This document shows, piece by piece, positions 10,672 through 22,488 of a stretch of DNA of 64,000 bases. The notes under the pieces were generated by a model that worked only from the letters and a program-made list of their open reading frames with translations, made no database searches and was not told where the DNA came from. Every line of letters begins with the position of its first letter. Position 1 is the first letter of the stretch. Source of the DNA: Nyssa sinensis. Lineage: Eukaryota; Streptophyta; Magnoliopsida; Cornales; Nyssaceae. A program made the position numbers and the translations under genes. The stretch is from the NCBI GenBank assembly GCA_008638375.1, contig CM018051.1:31938740-32002739 (forward strand). The letters run 5' to 3'.

Positions 10672-13103
10672 GAGACATGAAACCAATGCCAAAGTGTTTA
10701 TTGAGTTCCCAGAAACACTTTAGAATAAAAAACAGTGGAAACCCATGACCAAAAACCCACGAATCTAACTTTTAAAATTTTCAGTTTTTAGGGTTACTGT
10801 TTATCGTCCTGGGGAAGACGATGAACAGTAACAGAAACGGGTCGGGCATCGGGTCAATAACGGTTCGGGCCCCGCCCCAACTGCTAATGGTTTAAACCTC
10901 TTAATTGATGCTACGTCGTTTCGAGCATTATGTTTTAAATTTAAGTTAAATTTGGACTGTTTGGTCATGGGAGTAAGAAATTGAAATTGGGAACAAGGGA
11001 TTAGCCCGACCGTGAATAAGGAGATTAAAGGGGTTATTGGATTCCGGTTTAATGGGAAGCTTCGACCGGTCACTTCAATGGAAATGTGAACCAGTTTAGG
11101 GTTTTGACTTGGGAACCCACTGGTTCAGTGTTAAATTCAAAAAAATAAAAAAACCAGAGCTTTTTGGAATTCTGATTTGACCCCAAACTTTTAAGAAATT
11201 TTGTTATGGCCTAGATTCTGCAAAATTAATTTAAATAAGCCCTTGAAAATAAATAAATAATAAAATAATTTATTTAAAGAATTTGGGTAAAATGACTATT
11301 TTACCCTTAGACCCTAAATGGGTCAAACGAAGTCCAAAATAAATAAATGAATAGTATATTTTTACTATTTCGGGCACCTTGGACTCAATGGTAGAGTCCA
11401 ATTGCTGAAATTAAGTACCAAAAAAGGCAGACACATAAATTATAAATGATTGTATTGCCCTTAACAATACCCAAGGCTGTTTAGACATAAAAGATAGTCC
11501 ATTTTAATTATGTCAGACATTCTGGACTCAACGGTGGAGTCCGTACTAGCAAACAAAGCACCGAACAATGCAACGCATGAAAGAGTAAAATGACCAAAAT
11601 ACCTCTAAGTCAAAGAGTAGTGAAACGAACTCCGATTAAAATAAAAGAATAGTGAATTTTTATTATTTTGAGCATTCTGGACTCAACCGTGGAGTTCGAT
11701 TTGTGAAAAGAGGTCTCGAGGAGTAAGAACCCGTAAAAGTACAAAATGACCGTTTGCCCTTTTTGTTACCGAAGTCCAAATTGAACAAGTTAGTAGTGTA
11801 TTTTAACTATCTTGGACCTTCTAAGACCAATGGTGAGGTCTGTTTTGTGAGAAGGTTTCCCAAAAAATAAAAGACCCGTAAAAGTACAAAATAACCGTTT
11901 TGCCCTTTTTAGCCCAGGTGTCCAAATTGAATTCTGCGAAAGCCTAAACCGACTTTATTCGACATTCCAGACTCAATGGTAGAATTTATTTTAGTCAAAT
12001 AAAAACTCATGATATAAAAGCATAAAATTTGATGAATAGCATAAATTCATGTAAAGATAAACTGAGACATATTTTGTGAATCTTAGGAACACCGAAAAGA
12101 AAGGGGAAGGCGGTTTGATCTTCTGGATAGATACAGTAAAAGGACTGCGTTATCACCGATTGGTTTGACTGCGTAGCAGACACAACTCCCTAGAGCTGAG
12201 ACAAACACTAATAGGTATGATATTTTGCTAAGTAAGGAATAAGATTAAGTTTAGGAATGACTTGCATGTTGATTGGATGAATCATATGTTTCTTTGATGT
12301 TAGACGATCAGATAGGGAATGGTTGCTTTGAAACAAAACCTAGAGTTGATTGTTTATGTGCTCGTGTGTTCTTTGTCGTTCTTTAGAGTTATGATTTGTT
12401 CTATGTGTTAGTGCTGTACATGATTTATGTTCTTGGAGAGTTATTAAAATTGTGAATATGTGATTTGAATGCTTGTTTAAATTGATTATGTATAGCATAC
12501 ATACATGTGCAAGAAGTTTGGTGATTCAAATATTATTGTTGTTTTAAGTGGAATGCATTATTTAAAGCATGCTCCATGTGTTGGTAAAATGTTTCATTGA
12601 GACTGCATTATTGCATGGTGGAATCAAGGCATATTGGCATGGTGTGATTCTTGAAAGAATAGTGTGGGTTGAGCACGTGGTGCTATGCATTATAAGGGTG
12701 TAGATCTTGTGGTGAAAAACCCAAAATCGGCCATTGCATTGGTGCCTGGTATCAAACGGGAACGATCCGTAAATGAGACATGGGTATGGCATAGAGTTAC
12801 ATGGGTGTGTCACATATATTTCCATTACATCGTATTAATGGATTCATGGATGTGGCATAGAGTTTGCATGGATGAGTTACGAACATTCCCATTACATTGT
12901 ATGGATGATTAGGGAGGCATGTAGAAATGAATATATACTTGCAAATGCCACGCCTTAATTTTGTTCCTTGCATTAGCATTGTGTCATACCAGCAGTTACG
13001 CTGACCCATTCATGGGATATCATACTACAGACGACACTCCTGGTACACGAGACTTTATGAAATCTAGGAGAAAGGAGGGGAAGAGAACCTTGAAGTATAT
13101 TTT
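10672..13103 (+). mobile_element. LTR-G, central segment
   Basis: Continues LTR-G after LTR-F; bases 10667-10671 are the duplicated ATTGT. The part 10672-11600 matches family-2 LTR-C (54000-54700), while from about 11640 it matches family-1 LTRs (reverse complement of RT-A LTRs), so this LTR is a mosaic. It contains five hairpin units (11381-11990), acceptor TCTTAG|GAAC at 12086, exon 2 at 12087-12214 (128 nt), donor AG|GTATGA at 12215 and acceptor CTACAG at 13030. RT-A is inserted at 13104 (TSD TATTT). Confidence 0.85.
11360..11990 (+). repeat. array of five degenerate units of about 147 bp with hairpin core (LTR-G)
   Basis: The GGACTCAA-type core falls at 11382, 11525, 11680, 11826 and 11970, so the spacing is 143, 155, 146 and 144 bp. 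Three cores are GGACTC-N7-GAGTCC or one base off it (11381-11399, 11524-11542, 11679-11697). The other two are GACC...GGTC variants or decayed. Between the cores there is a conserved ACAAAATGACC...TTGCCC stretch and a CAAATTGAA...AGTGTATTTTTACTAT stretch. The array sits in candidate intron 1. Confidence 0.75.
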
Positions 13104-14822
13104 GTCAAGCCTCAAATTTTCACGAACCCAAAGGTGAGCAATATAAAACAAGAAAGGTAAATAAATGGCAATTTAAAGTATTTAACTAGATAGACATGCA
13201 TTCTCATCAACACATAAAATGTAATGTACTGTCAAGGAAACAAATCGTTCATGTCATTCTGGGCTTATGCCCTTACATCTCAAAATATGCCCCCAAGGGT
13301 CAAATACACTTATAGGCTCCTTTCCCTTTCTTTCGTTAAGACCTCATCGAGTCTCATGTAGCAAGGGTCATCATCTGAAATGTGATATCCCACGAATGGG
13401 TCAGCTCAACTACTGGTATAATATAATGTTAATGCAAGAAACAAAATTAAGGCGTGGCATGTGCAAGTGTACATTTATCTCTACATGTCATCCGATATCA
13501 TCAATGCAGTACATAAACAATATGCGTGATGCACCCATGCAAACTCTATGCCACACCCATGTCTCACTTTACGGTCCTTCCCCGTTGGCATGAGTACCAC
13601 ATATATGTCTCACTTTATGGTCCGTCCCTGTTGGCATGAGTACCAATGACCAATTTTGGGTTTTTCACCACAAGATCTACACTCTCATAATGCATAGCAC
13701 CACGTGCTCAACCCATACCATCCTTTCAAGGAATCATATTATGCCAATATGCCTTGATTCCACCATGCAATAATGCAATCTCAACGAAACAATATATCAA
13801 CACATGAAGCATGCTTTAAGTAATGCATATTCTACTTAAAGCAACTATGACATTAAATCACAAAGCTCCTTCCATAAGTCTGCATATCATGAACAATCAA
13901 TTTAATCACATGCTTGATTTACACATTCACCATCTTGACAATTCCCTAAAAACATAAATCACACATTGTGCCAACACATGGAATATACATATAGTCATGA
14001 CCCACATCTATCACTTAACCAAACTTTCAGAAAGATAACAAGAAACACAAAAGCATATAAATAATCAAACAAATATGTGAATCATTAAGTCAACATGGCA
14101 ATCACTCCTAAACTTAATCCTATTACTTAGCAAAATATCATACCTGATGGGTTTGTCTCAACCTTAAAAAGTTGTGCTCACCGTGTAACTGAACTAAACA
14201 GTGAGAATGTGGGAGGTCAGGCTGCTTTCTCCTTTCCCTTCAGTGTCCCTAAAATCATGAAATATAACTCAGTCTATCGCTACTTGAATTATGCTATTCA
14301 TCAAATTTTATGCCTTTATTTTATGAGTTTCTTTTTTACTATAATAGACTCTACCATTGAGTCTGGAACATCGAACAAAGTTGGTTTAGGATTTCGCAGA
14401 ATTTAATTCGGATATTCGGGTTAAAAAGGGTAAAATGGTCATTTTACACTTTTATGGGTTCTTACTTCTCGAGACCTCTTTTAATAAATCGGACTCCACG
14501 GTTGAGTTTGGAATGCTCAAAATAATAAAGATTCACTATTTGTTTACCTTAATCGGAGTTCGTTCAACTACTTTTTAACTTAGGGGCATTATGATAATTT
14601 TTAATGTTCCTACGGGTCTTTTATTTTATGGGATCTCGTCTCGCAACACGGACCTTACCGTTCGATTCAGAATGGTCGAGATAGTCAAAATACACTAATG
14701 ATTTGTCCCATTTGGACTTCGGGACATTTTGCGATATTTAATTTAATTAAATTAAATTAAGCTAAATGTAATATATATATATATATATGCTGTGCCAAAA
14801 AAGGTACGGGATTGTCCCATCC

Positions 14823-14912
14823 CCATTGGTTACACATGCCCTTCCCATCCGTTTAGTCCCTAGTTCGAAACTCAGGGGGCGCAGCCTCTGTGTGCGCCCC
14901 TTTTTATTTTTT
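14823..14912 (+). other. antisense tRNA-like module in RT-A 3' LTR
   Basis: A good B box (GTTCGAAAC, 14863-14871), a poor A box (CCCATTGGTTA, 14823-14833) and a T-rich run at 14899-14912. The block is absent from the matching place in RT-B LTRs and LTR-H, as expected of an inserted SINE-like piece. The copy in the other RT-A LTR is at 57962-58055. Confidence 0.4.
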
Positions 14913-15726
14913 AAATCCTTTTGAAACCAAACGGTGGACAACCCCCTTAAACCAGAATAGGATATCCCCTTCCCTGAACTTAATTTCAATTTAATTTATT
15001 AAACCTGTAGCCAAACACCCCCAATCCCCTTTAAATTCATAACTTAAACGACGTAGCTTCCGGTATCCGATATGTTTGGGCGGGTCGGGTCTGACCGGAA
15101 CCCAAACTGACCCAAACCCAAAACCATGAACAATTTTTCTTCTTCCTCGACTTTCCGGTAGGGTTGCCCTAGGGTTCCGTCGCCATCTCCGGTGACAACG
15201 AACTTTTTTCGGCCATTTTTAACCCTGTTTTCAATATCGTTCTCTTCCTCCTCTCTCAAGGATTCCAACCCCAACCCTATTTTTCCATTTAAGCCATTAA
15301 AACTTCACGAATATAGGGTCAAATAGCCACAACCGACTTTCTGGCCAAATGTGTTTTCACGATTTCAGGCTTGGTTTTTAATTGTTTTAACCCCTATTCA
15401 ATTCTAATGGATTTCTACATCATCTAGTAACATTTTCCAAAACCTAAAACAAAGTTTCCACCCATAAATTCATGGAACCCGTATTATTCTCTACACCTGC
15501 AACCTCACTTTTTAACCTCATTTCTTTACCATTCTTTTTTATTCCTTTTGCTTTTTCTTGCATTTCTCATGCTCAGTGTGGCCCTACCATTAGAACTAAA
15601 CATCATGCTTTTAAAATTTAAAGACAAGAACTAACATGGCATACTTGTTTTTCGAGTTTCTCCTTATTATAGGTCTCTTCCTCCTCTCTGTCTCTACTTC
15701 TTGGACTTCTCAGTCTCCTCACGTTG

Positions 15727-15732
<6 letters not shown>

Positions 15733-15780
<48 letters not shown>
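15733..15780. repeat. (TC)n microsatellite
   Basis: An almost pure CT run of about 48 bp. It corresponds to the run at 58864-58922 in the other RT-A LTR and lies in the pyrimidine-rich, promoter-proximal part of the LTR (purine-rich in the sense strand). Confidence 0.9.
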
Positions 15781-15788
<8 letters not shown>

Positions 15789-16316
15789 TTCTTTCTAATC
15801 CAATGAACACATACACACCAAACACTCTGCTGCCCCAAGTCCAATCTCTCTTTTCTTCCCCTTTTTTCTCTCTTCCCACACCCCTTTCAGCCTTCTTTCC
15901 TGTCCCATACAGAAATGCAGCTTTGCATTAAATGCATTGCTTGCATTTCTGGTTATATATATATATATATATATAGATTATATTACACGCACCCACACAA
16001 TAGCACATAGCCGCACACACACATAGCCACTTGCACACACATACACACACACACAACCTGTCTTGCACCCACTTGTGTATACCTATATATATAGTTAAAT
16101 ACACACACACACACATATATATAGGATATTATATACATACATATGTATATACACATATAAATATGTTACTTGCATACATGTACATACCTATAACATATAG
16201 TATCATACACACATACATACATATGTATATTATACACCCTTGTACACATTTCATATATACACACATATTTATATTAAAAAAAATATTTATATATAAAAAA
16301 AATTCGGGTCTTTACA

Positions 16317-16328
16317 TCCTTCCCTCCT
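16317..16328 (-). other. polypurine tract of RT-A
   Basis: TCCTTCCCTCCT on the plus strand, i.e. AGGAGGGAAGGA on the minus strand, directly abutting the 3' LTR. This is the expected plus-strand primer of an LTR retrotransposon and confirms minus-strand orientation. Confidence 0.88.
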
Positions 16329-16363
16329 TAAAGAAATTTCATCCCGAAATTTAAAAAAATACA

Positions 16364-19186
16364 TCAATGAACAAACACCTTGGGATATCTAGCACGGACC
16401 TTAGCCTCACGTTCCAAAGTAGCCTCCTTGATCCCATGACAGTTCCAATGAACCTTGACCAAAGGGATGGTCCTGCCTCGCAAAACTTGGTCCCTCGAGT
16501 CCAATATCTCCATGGGTCTCTGATCATAAGAAGCGTTGCCCTCTAACTGAAGATCTGCCCAATCTAGTACATGTGAGGGTCAGGCTCGTACTTCCTCAAC
16601 TTCAACACGTGGAAGGCATCGTGAACCCCAGATAGCTGTGGCGGTAATGCTAGCTTATAAGCCACTTCACCAACCTTCCTAAGGATCTCAAATGGGCCTA
16701 TAAACCATGGCGACAACTTCCTACAGCGCCCGAATCTCCTCAATCCTTGCCGCGGGGCTACCTTGAGGAACACATGTCCCCTAACCTTAACTGACAGAGG
16801 TCGTCGCCTCTTGTCCTTATAACTCTTTTAGTGACTCTGTACGGTCAACAGACGTTGTCTAATCACCTGTATCTTGTTCGTGGTCTCACGGACTAAGTCG
16901 GGCCCCAAAATAGCTGTCTCTCCCACCTCAGTCCAACACACCGGCGAACGACATGGCCTACCATACAACGCCTCGAATGGTGCCATCTCAATACTAGACT
17001 AATAGCTGTTGTTGTAGGCAAACTCTACCAAAGCAAGGTGATCCTCCCAGCTACCCCTGAAGTCCATGAAACAGGCCCTAAGCATGTCCTCTAGGATCTG
17101 AGTGGTACGTTCTGACTGACCATCAGTCTGAGGGTGAAAGGCAGTACTAAACTGTAGCTGAGTCCCTAAGGCTGTCTGAAGACTCTGCCAAAATCGTGCA
17201 GTGAAACGTGGGTCTCTATCTGAAACAATGGATACGAGAATCCCATGTAGTCATACTATCTCTCGAATATACAACCTACTGAGGACATCCGATGAATCAG
17301 TCGCTCTAATCGACAGAAAATAGGTGGACTTTGTCAACCTATCCATAATAACCCAAACCGCATCGTGACCTCTAGGTGACTTCGGAAGACCCATCACAAA
17401 ATCCATAGTAACATGCTCCCACTTCCACTCGGCCACTGGCAATGGCTGTAACAAACCTCCAGGTCTCTGGTGCTCAGCCTTCACCTGCTGGCACGTGAGA
17501 CATCTAGATACAAACTGCGCTACATCTGCCTTCATCCCCGTCCACCAATACTGGCGACGCAAATCATGATACATCTTAGTGCCCCCTAGGTGCACTGCTA
17601 AGCGTGAATGATGGAAATCTCTAAGAACATTAGCCCTAAGAGACTCTGGAACAAAGACTCTACCCATATGTCTCAAGCTAAGGTCAGAATGAACTATCCA
17701 CCCCTCAAATCCCTTAGGACTAGCAACTCGTGCTCTAATCTGCTCCACCTCTGTGTCCTGTAACTGTGCCTCAATAACCCTGCTCAACAGTGAAGGTTGT
17801 GCACACACACTGAACAGTGTGGCATGTCCCTTAAACTCGGCAAGCTCCAAGTCAAACTCTCCTATGTCTCCCATCATCTCCCACTCTCTAATAGCAATGC
17901 TAGCTACTGTGCTCTTCGACCTCCTACTAAATGCATCTGCAATGACATTGGCCTTCCCAGGGTGGTACTGAAGGTCAAAGTCATAGTCTTCCATATACTC
18001 CATCCATCTCCTCTGCTGAAGGTTCAAGTCATTTTGCGTGAAAATGTATCTAAGGCTTTTGTGATCTGAGAACACCTCGAACCTCACCCCATATAAGTAG
18101 TGTCGCCAACTCTTAAGTGAAAAGATGATGGCAGCTAACTCCAAATCATGTGTGGGGTAGTTCTTTTCATGGCTCTTCAACTGACGAGAACAATAGGCTA
18201 CCACTCTACCCTCCTGCATCAATACACAGCCTAATCTCTCTCGTGAGGCATCACAATAAACGGTATAACCCAATCCTCTATCAGGTATAATCAAGCTGGG
18301 CACTGAAGTCAGTCTCCTCTTCAGCTCCTAAAATGACTGCTCACAGTCATCGGTCCACTCAAATCTAATGCCCTTACGCGTCAGACGAGTCGTCGGCTTG
18401 GCAAGACGAGAAAACCCCTCTACAAACTGACGGTAGTATCCTGCCAATCCCAAGAAACTCTGAATCTCAAACACATTCTTCGGTCTCTCCCAACTCATGA
18501 CAGAGTCAATCTTAGAAGGATCCACAGATACTCCACTACCTAGCACAACATGACCCAAAAACTGTACCTCCTGAAGCCAAAACTCACACTTCGAGAACTT
18601 GGCAAATAAACTGTGCTCCCTCAAAATCTATAACATAGTCCATAAATGAAAGGCATGCTCATCCTTAGGAGGTGAGTAAATCAAAATATCATCAACAAAC
18701 ACCACGACAAGCTGATCTATATAAGAACTAAAAAAGCGATGCATCAAGTCCATGAATACCGTCGGGGCATTCGTCACACCGGATGGCATAACTACAAACT
18801 TATAATGATCATAACGAGTGCAGAAGGCTGTCTTCGCTATGTCCTCCTCCCGTACTCTCAACTAATGATACCCAGACTGAAGATCAATCTTTGAGAAACA
18901 TCTCGAACCTCTAAGTTGATCAAACAAGTCATTTATCCTCGGTAACGGGTACTTGTTCTTGATAGTAACCCGATTCAACCTCCTATAGTCCACACACAAA
19001 CGCAATGTCCCATCCTTCTTCTTCGCAAATAGTTCTGAAGCACCCCACGGAGAAGTACTAAGACAGATAAATCCCTTACTCTACAAGTCAGTCAATTGCT
19101 CCTTTAACTCTCTCAATTTAGTTGGAGCCATGCGTTGAGGTGGGATTGAAATGGGTACAGTGCCGGGGATGAGCTCTATCGTGAAC
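16364..19186 (-). pseudogene. RT-A pol: RT, RNase H, integrase (Ty3/gypsy, Tekay/Del-like)
   Basis: On the minus strand the order is RT palm (catalytic FVDDILIYS at about 18680-18706, preceded by a GVTNAPTVF block), the RT-RNase H connection ([11 protein letters not shown] near 18440), RNase H ([21 protein letters not shown]; 18260-17935), integrase zinc finger (HH...CLTCQQ, about 17655-17495), integrase core (TMDFVMGLP near 17400, then SDRDPRF and HPQTDGQSE in the next frame), and a chromodomain-like tail (IPLVKVHW, EATLERE). The tail ends with TGA at 16364-16366. Stops interrupt it at 19081, 18862, 18628, 18328, 17251, 16999 and 16828, and a one-base frameshift lies near 16573. LTR-L cuts the RT start at 19187. 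The tail and the 3-kb LTRs point to the Tekay/Del group of chromoviruses. Confidence 0.93.
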
Positions 19187-20686
19187 TGTCACATCCCAAA
19201 ACCCACCCTATACGGATTTAGGACATGCGACCGGCCAGTTAGGCACCCATCGGATTTTTTTCTTTTTTGAAATTAAAATGCCGACGGTAATCCTAACCAC
19301 AGGCCATTCACCGGTAACTTCCAAGTATAATCAATTCAATACATATAAGATAAGCAGCAGAATTAACAAGGAGAATGCATATTCACTTGGCAGAGCAACT
19401 AGTTATATCCATAGTTGAGATTATAGAGTTTGATTACAAAATCATGGCCATTATACGTTTGCTTATACAAAAATATCCAAAATGAGAGGGGATACAAAAA
19501 TGGAATTAAGTTTGTAAGTCTTCAGATTAATCCCCTAAGTTCCCAGCCGGCTAATCCTGGCCGCTAGATACTTCACCTGAAAAATGTTAGGGAATGGGGT
19601 GAGCTTCGAAAAGCCCCATGAGTAACACAGGTTCCCTGTCATGGATTTTAAAACTAGTTCTTATTTATAAATCACACGGATGGTTCAGAATATTTCAGAA
19701 ATAGCAGTTGTATAAATCCACTTAAATACAGTTCAGTAAAAACGAAATCAGACAGACAGGATGTCAATGTATAAACAAGAGTATAGATAATGAAATCAAG
19801 GAACGGGACAGATCATAACTGAGCGGAACAGAACAGTAAAACAGAATAATGACAATCAAGTAGTACAATATACTAATGCCATACTGCTCAAGACTGGAGT
19901 GGTACCAGGAGTAAGACGCAACAGTACGAAACAGGTTTGGAACAACTATATGCATATAACATAACAGAACAGAAAAGCCAGACAGAGTAAAATCATGCAT
20001 TTAAGTATATGCGTTCAAACAGTGTAGTTTATAAGATGGTAGAGTAAATCAAAATACAGTAAATAGACGGTGTAACTTATACACCAAGTCAGAAGTTCCA
20101 AGTTACTCACCTGTAAGACTCGGAGTGGGTGTTACCGTTTGTGCCTTCCTTTCTCTTTTAAGCCTAAAACATAATTTAATGTGTGAGGATGAATTTCATT
20201 TAATTTATTACTCTTCTGGTAGTTTCATGACTTCACGTATTTTTCTGTATTTGTTTACGTAATATGGACCTTTCCATTGGGTCCGGAACGTCGAAGAAAG
20301 TCAATTTAGACTCTCTCGGCTTTTTATTTGGCTTCGAGTACATCAGGGATATTTTGGTCATTTTATAGTTGTGAAATTCTGACTCTGATTCGCCATTTAA
20401 TCATGTGTACAGTCTCACAGGTATCTGGGCCTCTATTGGTATCAATTCTGTCCCAATCGGACTTCATTTGGACTTCGTTTAGTGTTAGAGGCATTTTGGT
20501 AATTTTCTCATGTTGTATTTTTCGGTACTTCGTTTGCTAGTATAGACCTCACCATTGAGTCCAGAGTGCCCAACATAGTCAAAGTGGACTATCTTTCAGT
20601 GTTATTTGGTCCTAGGTATCATTAGGGATAGTACAGTCATTTACCCTTTACGTGTTTGTATTTTTCAGGACTTGGTTTCACAAATC

Positions 20687-20705
20687 GGACTCTGCCATTG
20701 AGTCC
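20687..20705. repeat. GGACTC-N7-GAGTCC hairpin unit (LTR-L)
   Basis: Perfect 6-bp arms around TGCCATT, followed by GGAATGCCCGAAATAGT. It is the same motif and context as in LTR-F at 8448-8466, and an imperfect unit precedes it near 20544. Confidence 0.7.
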
Positions 20706-21018
20706 GGAATGCCCGAAATAGTAAGAATACACTATTTATTTATTAAATTTGGACTTCGTTTGACCTATTAATGACCTAGGGGTAAATTGTTCATTTTACT
20801 TAATTAATAAAATAATAAAATAATTTATTTTATTAATTATTTAATTTCCAGGGGCCGAACTGAACTATATTTTTAGAAACTGGGCCAGAACAGAATTCCC
20901 CAGAACTGTTGGGGTCAAACTGGAATTTCCAAAAATATAAAACTGAACCAAAAGGTTCAGTTCACCCTTAAGTGAACCGAACTGAACCAATCCAGTTTTA
21001 ACTGGTCCAAGGTGTAAT

Positions 21019-21041
21019 GCTGACATCATGATGACGTCAGC
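21019..21041. promoter_or_regulatory. TGACGTCA palindrome in LTR-L
   Basis: A 23-bp near-palindrome (arms GCTGACATCAT and ATGACGTCAGC, 10 of 11 pairs). Its core TGACGTCA is the classic plant bZIP/TGA-factor (C-box) site. It recurs in LTR-J at 28104-28126 and in decayed form in LTR-C near 54203-54220. Regulatory function is an inference from the motif. Confidence 0.4.
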
Positions 21042-22076
21042 CCTAAGGTTAAATTTGAAAATGATTTACATCAAAATGGCGTAATTTCGATTTAAATGGT
21101 TTTTAACCGTTTCTCGGTTGGGTCGGGGCCCAACCCGAACCCGGTCCATAACCCGACCCGTACTGTTCATCTTCCCCAACGATTTAGGGTTACTATAGCC
21201 CTAGATGCAGAAAATTTCTCCTTCAATTTTGTGGGATTTTAGCCATCTATTTTCACTGTTTTCCACTCTAATGCATTTCTGGAAACCTAACCAACATTTT
21301 AACATCCATTTGAGGCATCAAATCTAGCTCAAATGGTTCTGTTAAAAAACAATAGTCGAACCTGCAACCGGTTCTTAAACACTCATTTTTGGCCCAATCT
21401 TCATGAGGTTTCTTTTGTTGTGATCCTTGCATCGTGGGGTTCATGTCCCCATCTTAAAAATCCAGTTTAATCGAGGTTTTGGTAAGGTTGGGCTTTAAAC
21501 CCGAACCTGCAACTTGTGATTAGAGGGTCGATTTCGAGTCTTTGTGGTTGCGGTCACACATTTTTGGAGTGCTTGTAGGGTCTAGTTGAAGTCTCCATAT
21601 ACCAAATAGGGTTTGGTTAACATGGATCCAGACCTGCTTCAAGCAAGGTCCTTCCATGGCTGCTTGTTCACGGCTTTACCTTTTAGGTTGTTTTAAGGAC
21701 CAAATTTCATGCCTTATTCACGTACTAACATCCTAAACATCATACATGCATAAATAAAAGCTTAAAACAGTTTATACGTAGGAAAATTCTAGAGAGATAA
21801 ATGTTGGGTTTCATGTATTCTCACCTTTTTGGGTTGTGATTGTTGATCCTCTACCCTTCTGATCCTTCCTCCTTCTTCTCAGAAACTCTTCTCTCTCTTT
21901 TCGTGTGATTAAATGGTGGTGTGGGCAGGTATATTCAATTATGTATATATGTATGTAGGTGTATATACTTGATCATTGCAATTCTGATTTCCCCACCAGC
22001 TGGCTTTCCTCTTGCTTGTTGTAGCACTCTTAATGAGTGTCCTTCAGGCCACTGTTTTGGGCAGGCCATCTTGGCC

Positions 22077-22114
22077 GTGTGTGTGTGTGTGTGTGTGTGT
22101 GTTTGTTGGTTTTG

Positions 22115-22152
<38 letters not shown>

Positions 22153-22160
22153 TATATATA
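22077..22160. repeat. (TG)n-(TA)n-(CA)n microsatellite
   Basis: A TG run, a TA run and a CA/TA run in succession, in the promoter-proximal part of LTR-L. The short ORFs predicted across it in all frames are artefacts. Confidence 0.85.
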
Positions 22161-22488
22161 TACATATAATATTATACCAACACACTTGGAGACCCACACA
22201 CACTATTATACCTTGGATATTAGCATGCTTTTGTGTACTACGTATAGATATATTTAATTATCCATGTATATACCTACACATATGTATATACTAGGCCATG
22301 TATTCACACACAATACACCTTTAGTGTGTGTGTATGTGTGTGTCATTATATTTAATTATAACTAACCAATACTTTCTCATATTAAATTAATTATTTTCTT
22401 AACTGTATAGTTTTTTACACTAATTTTTCATAACCTCGTAACACGTGTCATAGGACCCGATATTTTCGGGTCGGGGTATTACATGAAC

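Larger units (their letters stand above)
13104..16316 (-). mobile_element. RT-A 3' LTR (family 1, 3213 bp)
   Basis: Left boundary: TSD TATTT (13099-13103), then TGTCAAGCCTC. Right boundary: ...GGGTCTTTACA directly followed by the polypurine tract. The second LTR (47693-48910 plus 57445-59484, total 3258 bp without LTR-C) aligns along its length but with clearly more differences than the RT-B pair, which fits RT-A being older. Minus-strand splice-like sites: exon 2 at 14144-14248 (105 nt), intron 1 at 14249-15644 with a weak donor (AA|GTATGC), intron 2 at 13375-14143. A tRNA-like module is at 14823-14900 and a TC microsatellite at 15733-15780. A short duplication of about 52 bp (13561-13650) is also visible. 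Confidence 0.92.
19187..22483 (-). mobile_element. LTR-L, family-2 solo-LTR-like element in RT-A RT gene (3.3 kb)
   Basis: TSD TGAAC at 19182-19186 and 22484-22488. It starts TGTCACATCCCAAAAC and ends TCGGGGTATTACA, so it is on the minus strand. Minus-strand splice-like sites: donor AG|GTGAGAA (GT at 21824-21823), intron 1 at 20164-21824, exon 2 at 20111-20163 (53 nt), donor AG|GTGAGTAAC, intron 2 at 19577-20110 ending CATTTTTCAG. It contains a GGACTC hairpin (20687-20705), a TGACGTCA palindrome (21019-21041) and a TG/TA microsatellite (22077-22160). No coding region is seen. Confidence 0.9.

Noticed and set aside
16031..16354. ORFs over CA/TA-rich DNA (also 9774-10034, 21921-22294, 38838-39175, 59061-59531, 60329-60844)
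   Set aside because: Translations are His/Thr/Ile/Tyr repeats from microsatellites, open in several frames and on both strands.
16364..19186. Endogenous pararetrovirus (caulimovirid) origin for the RT
   Set aside because: Integrase, PPT, iMet PBS, LTRs and 5-bp TSDs are all present, so this is a Ty3/gypsy retrotransposon.
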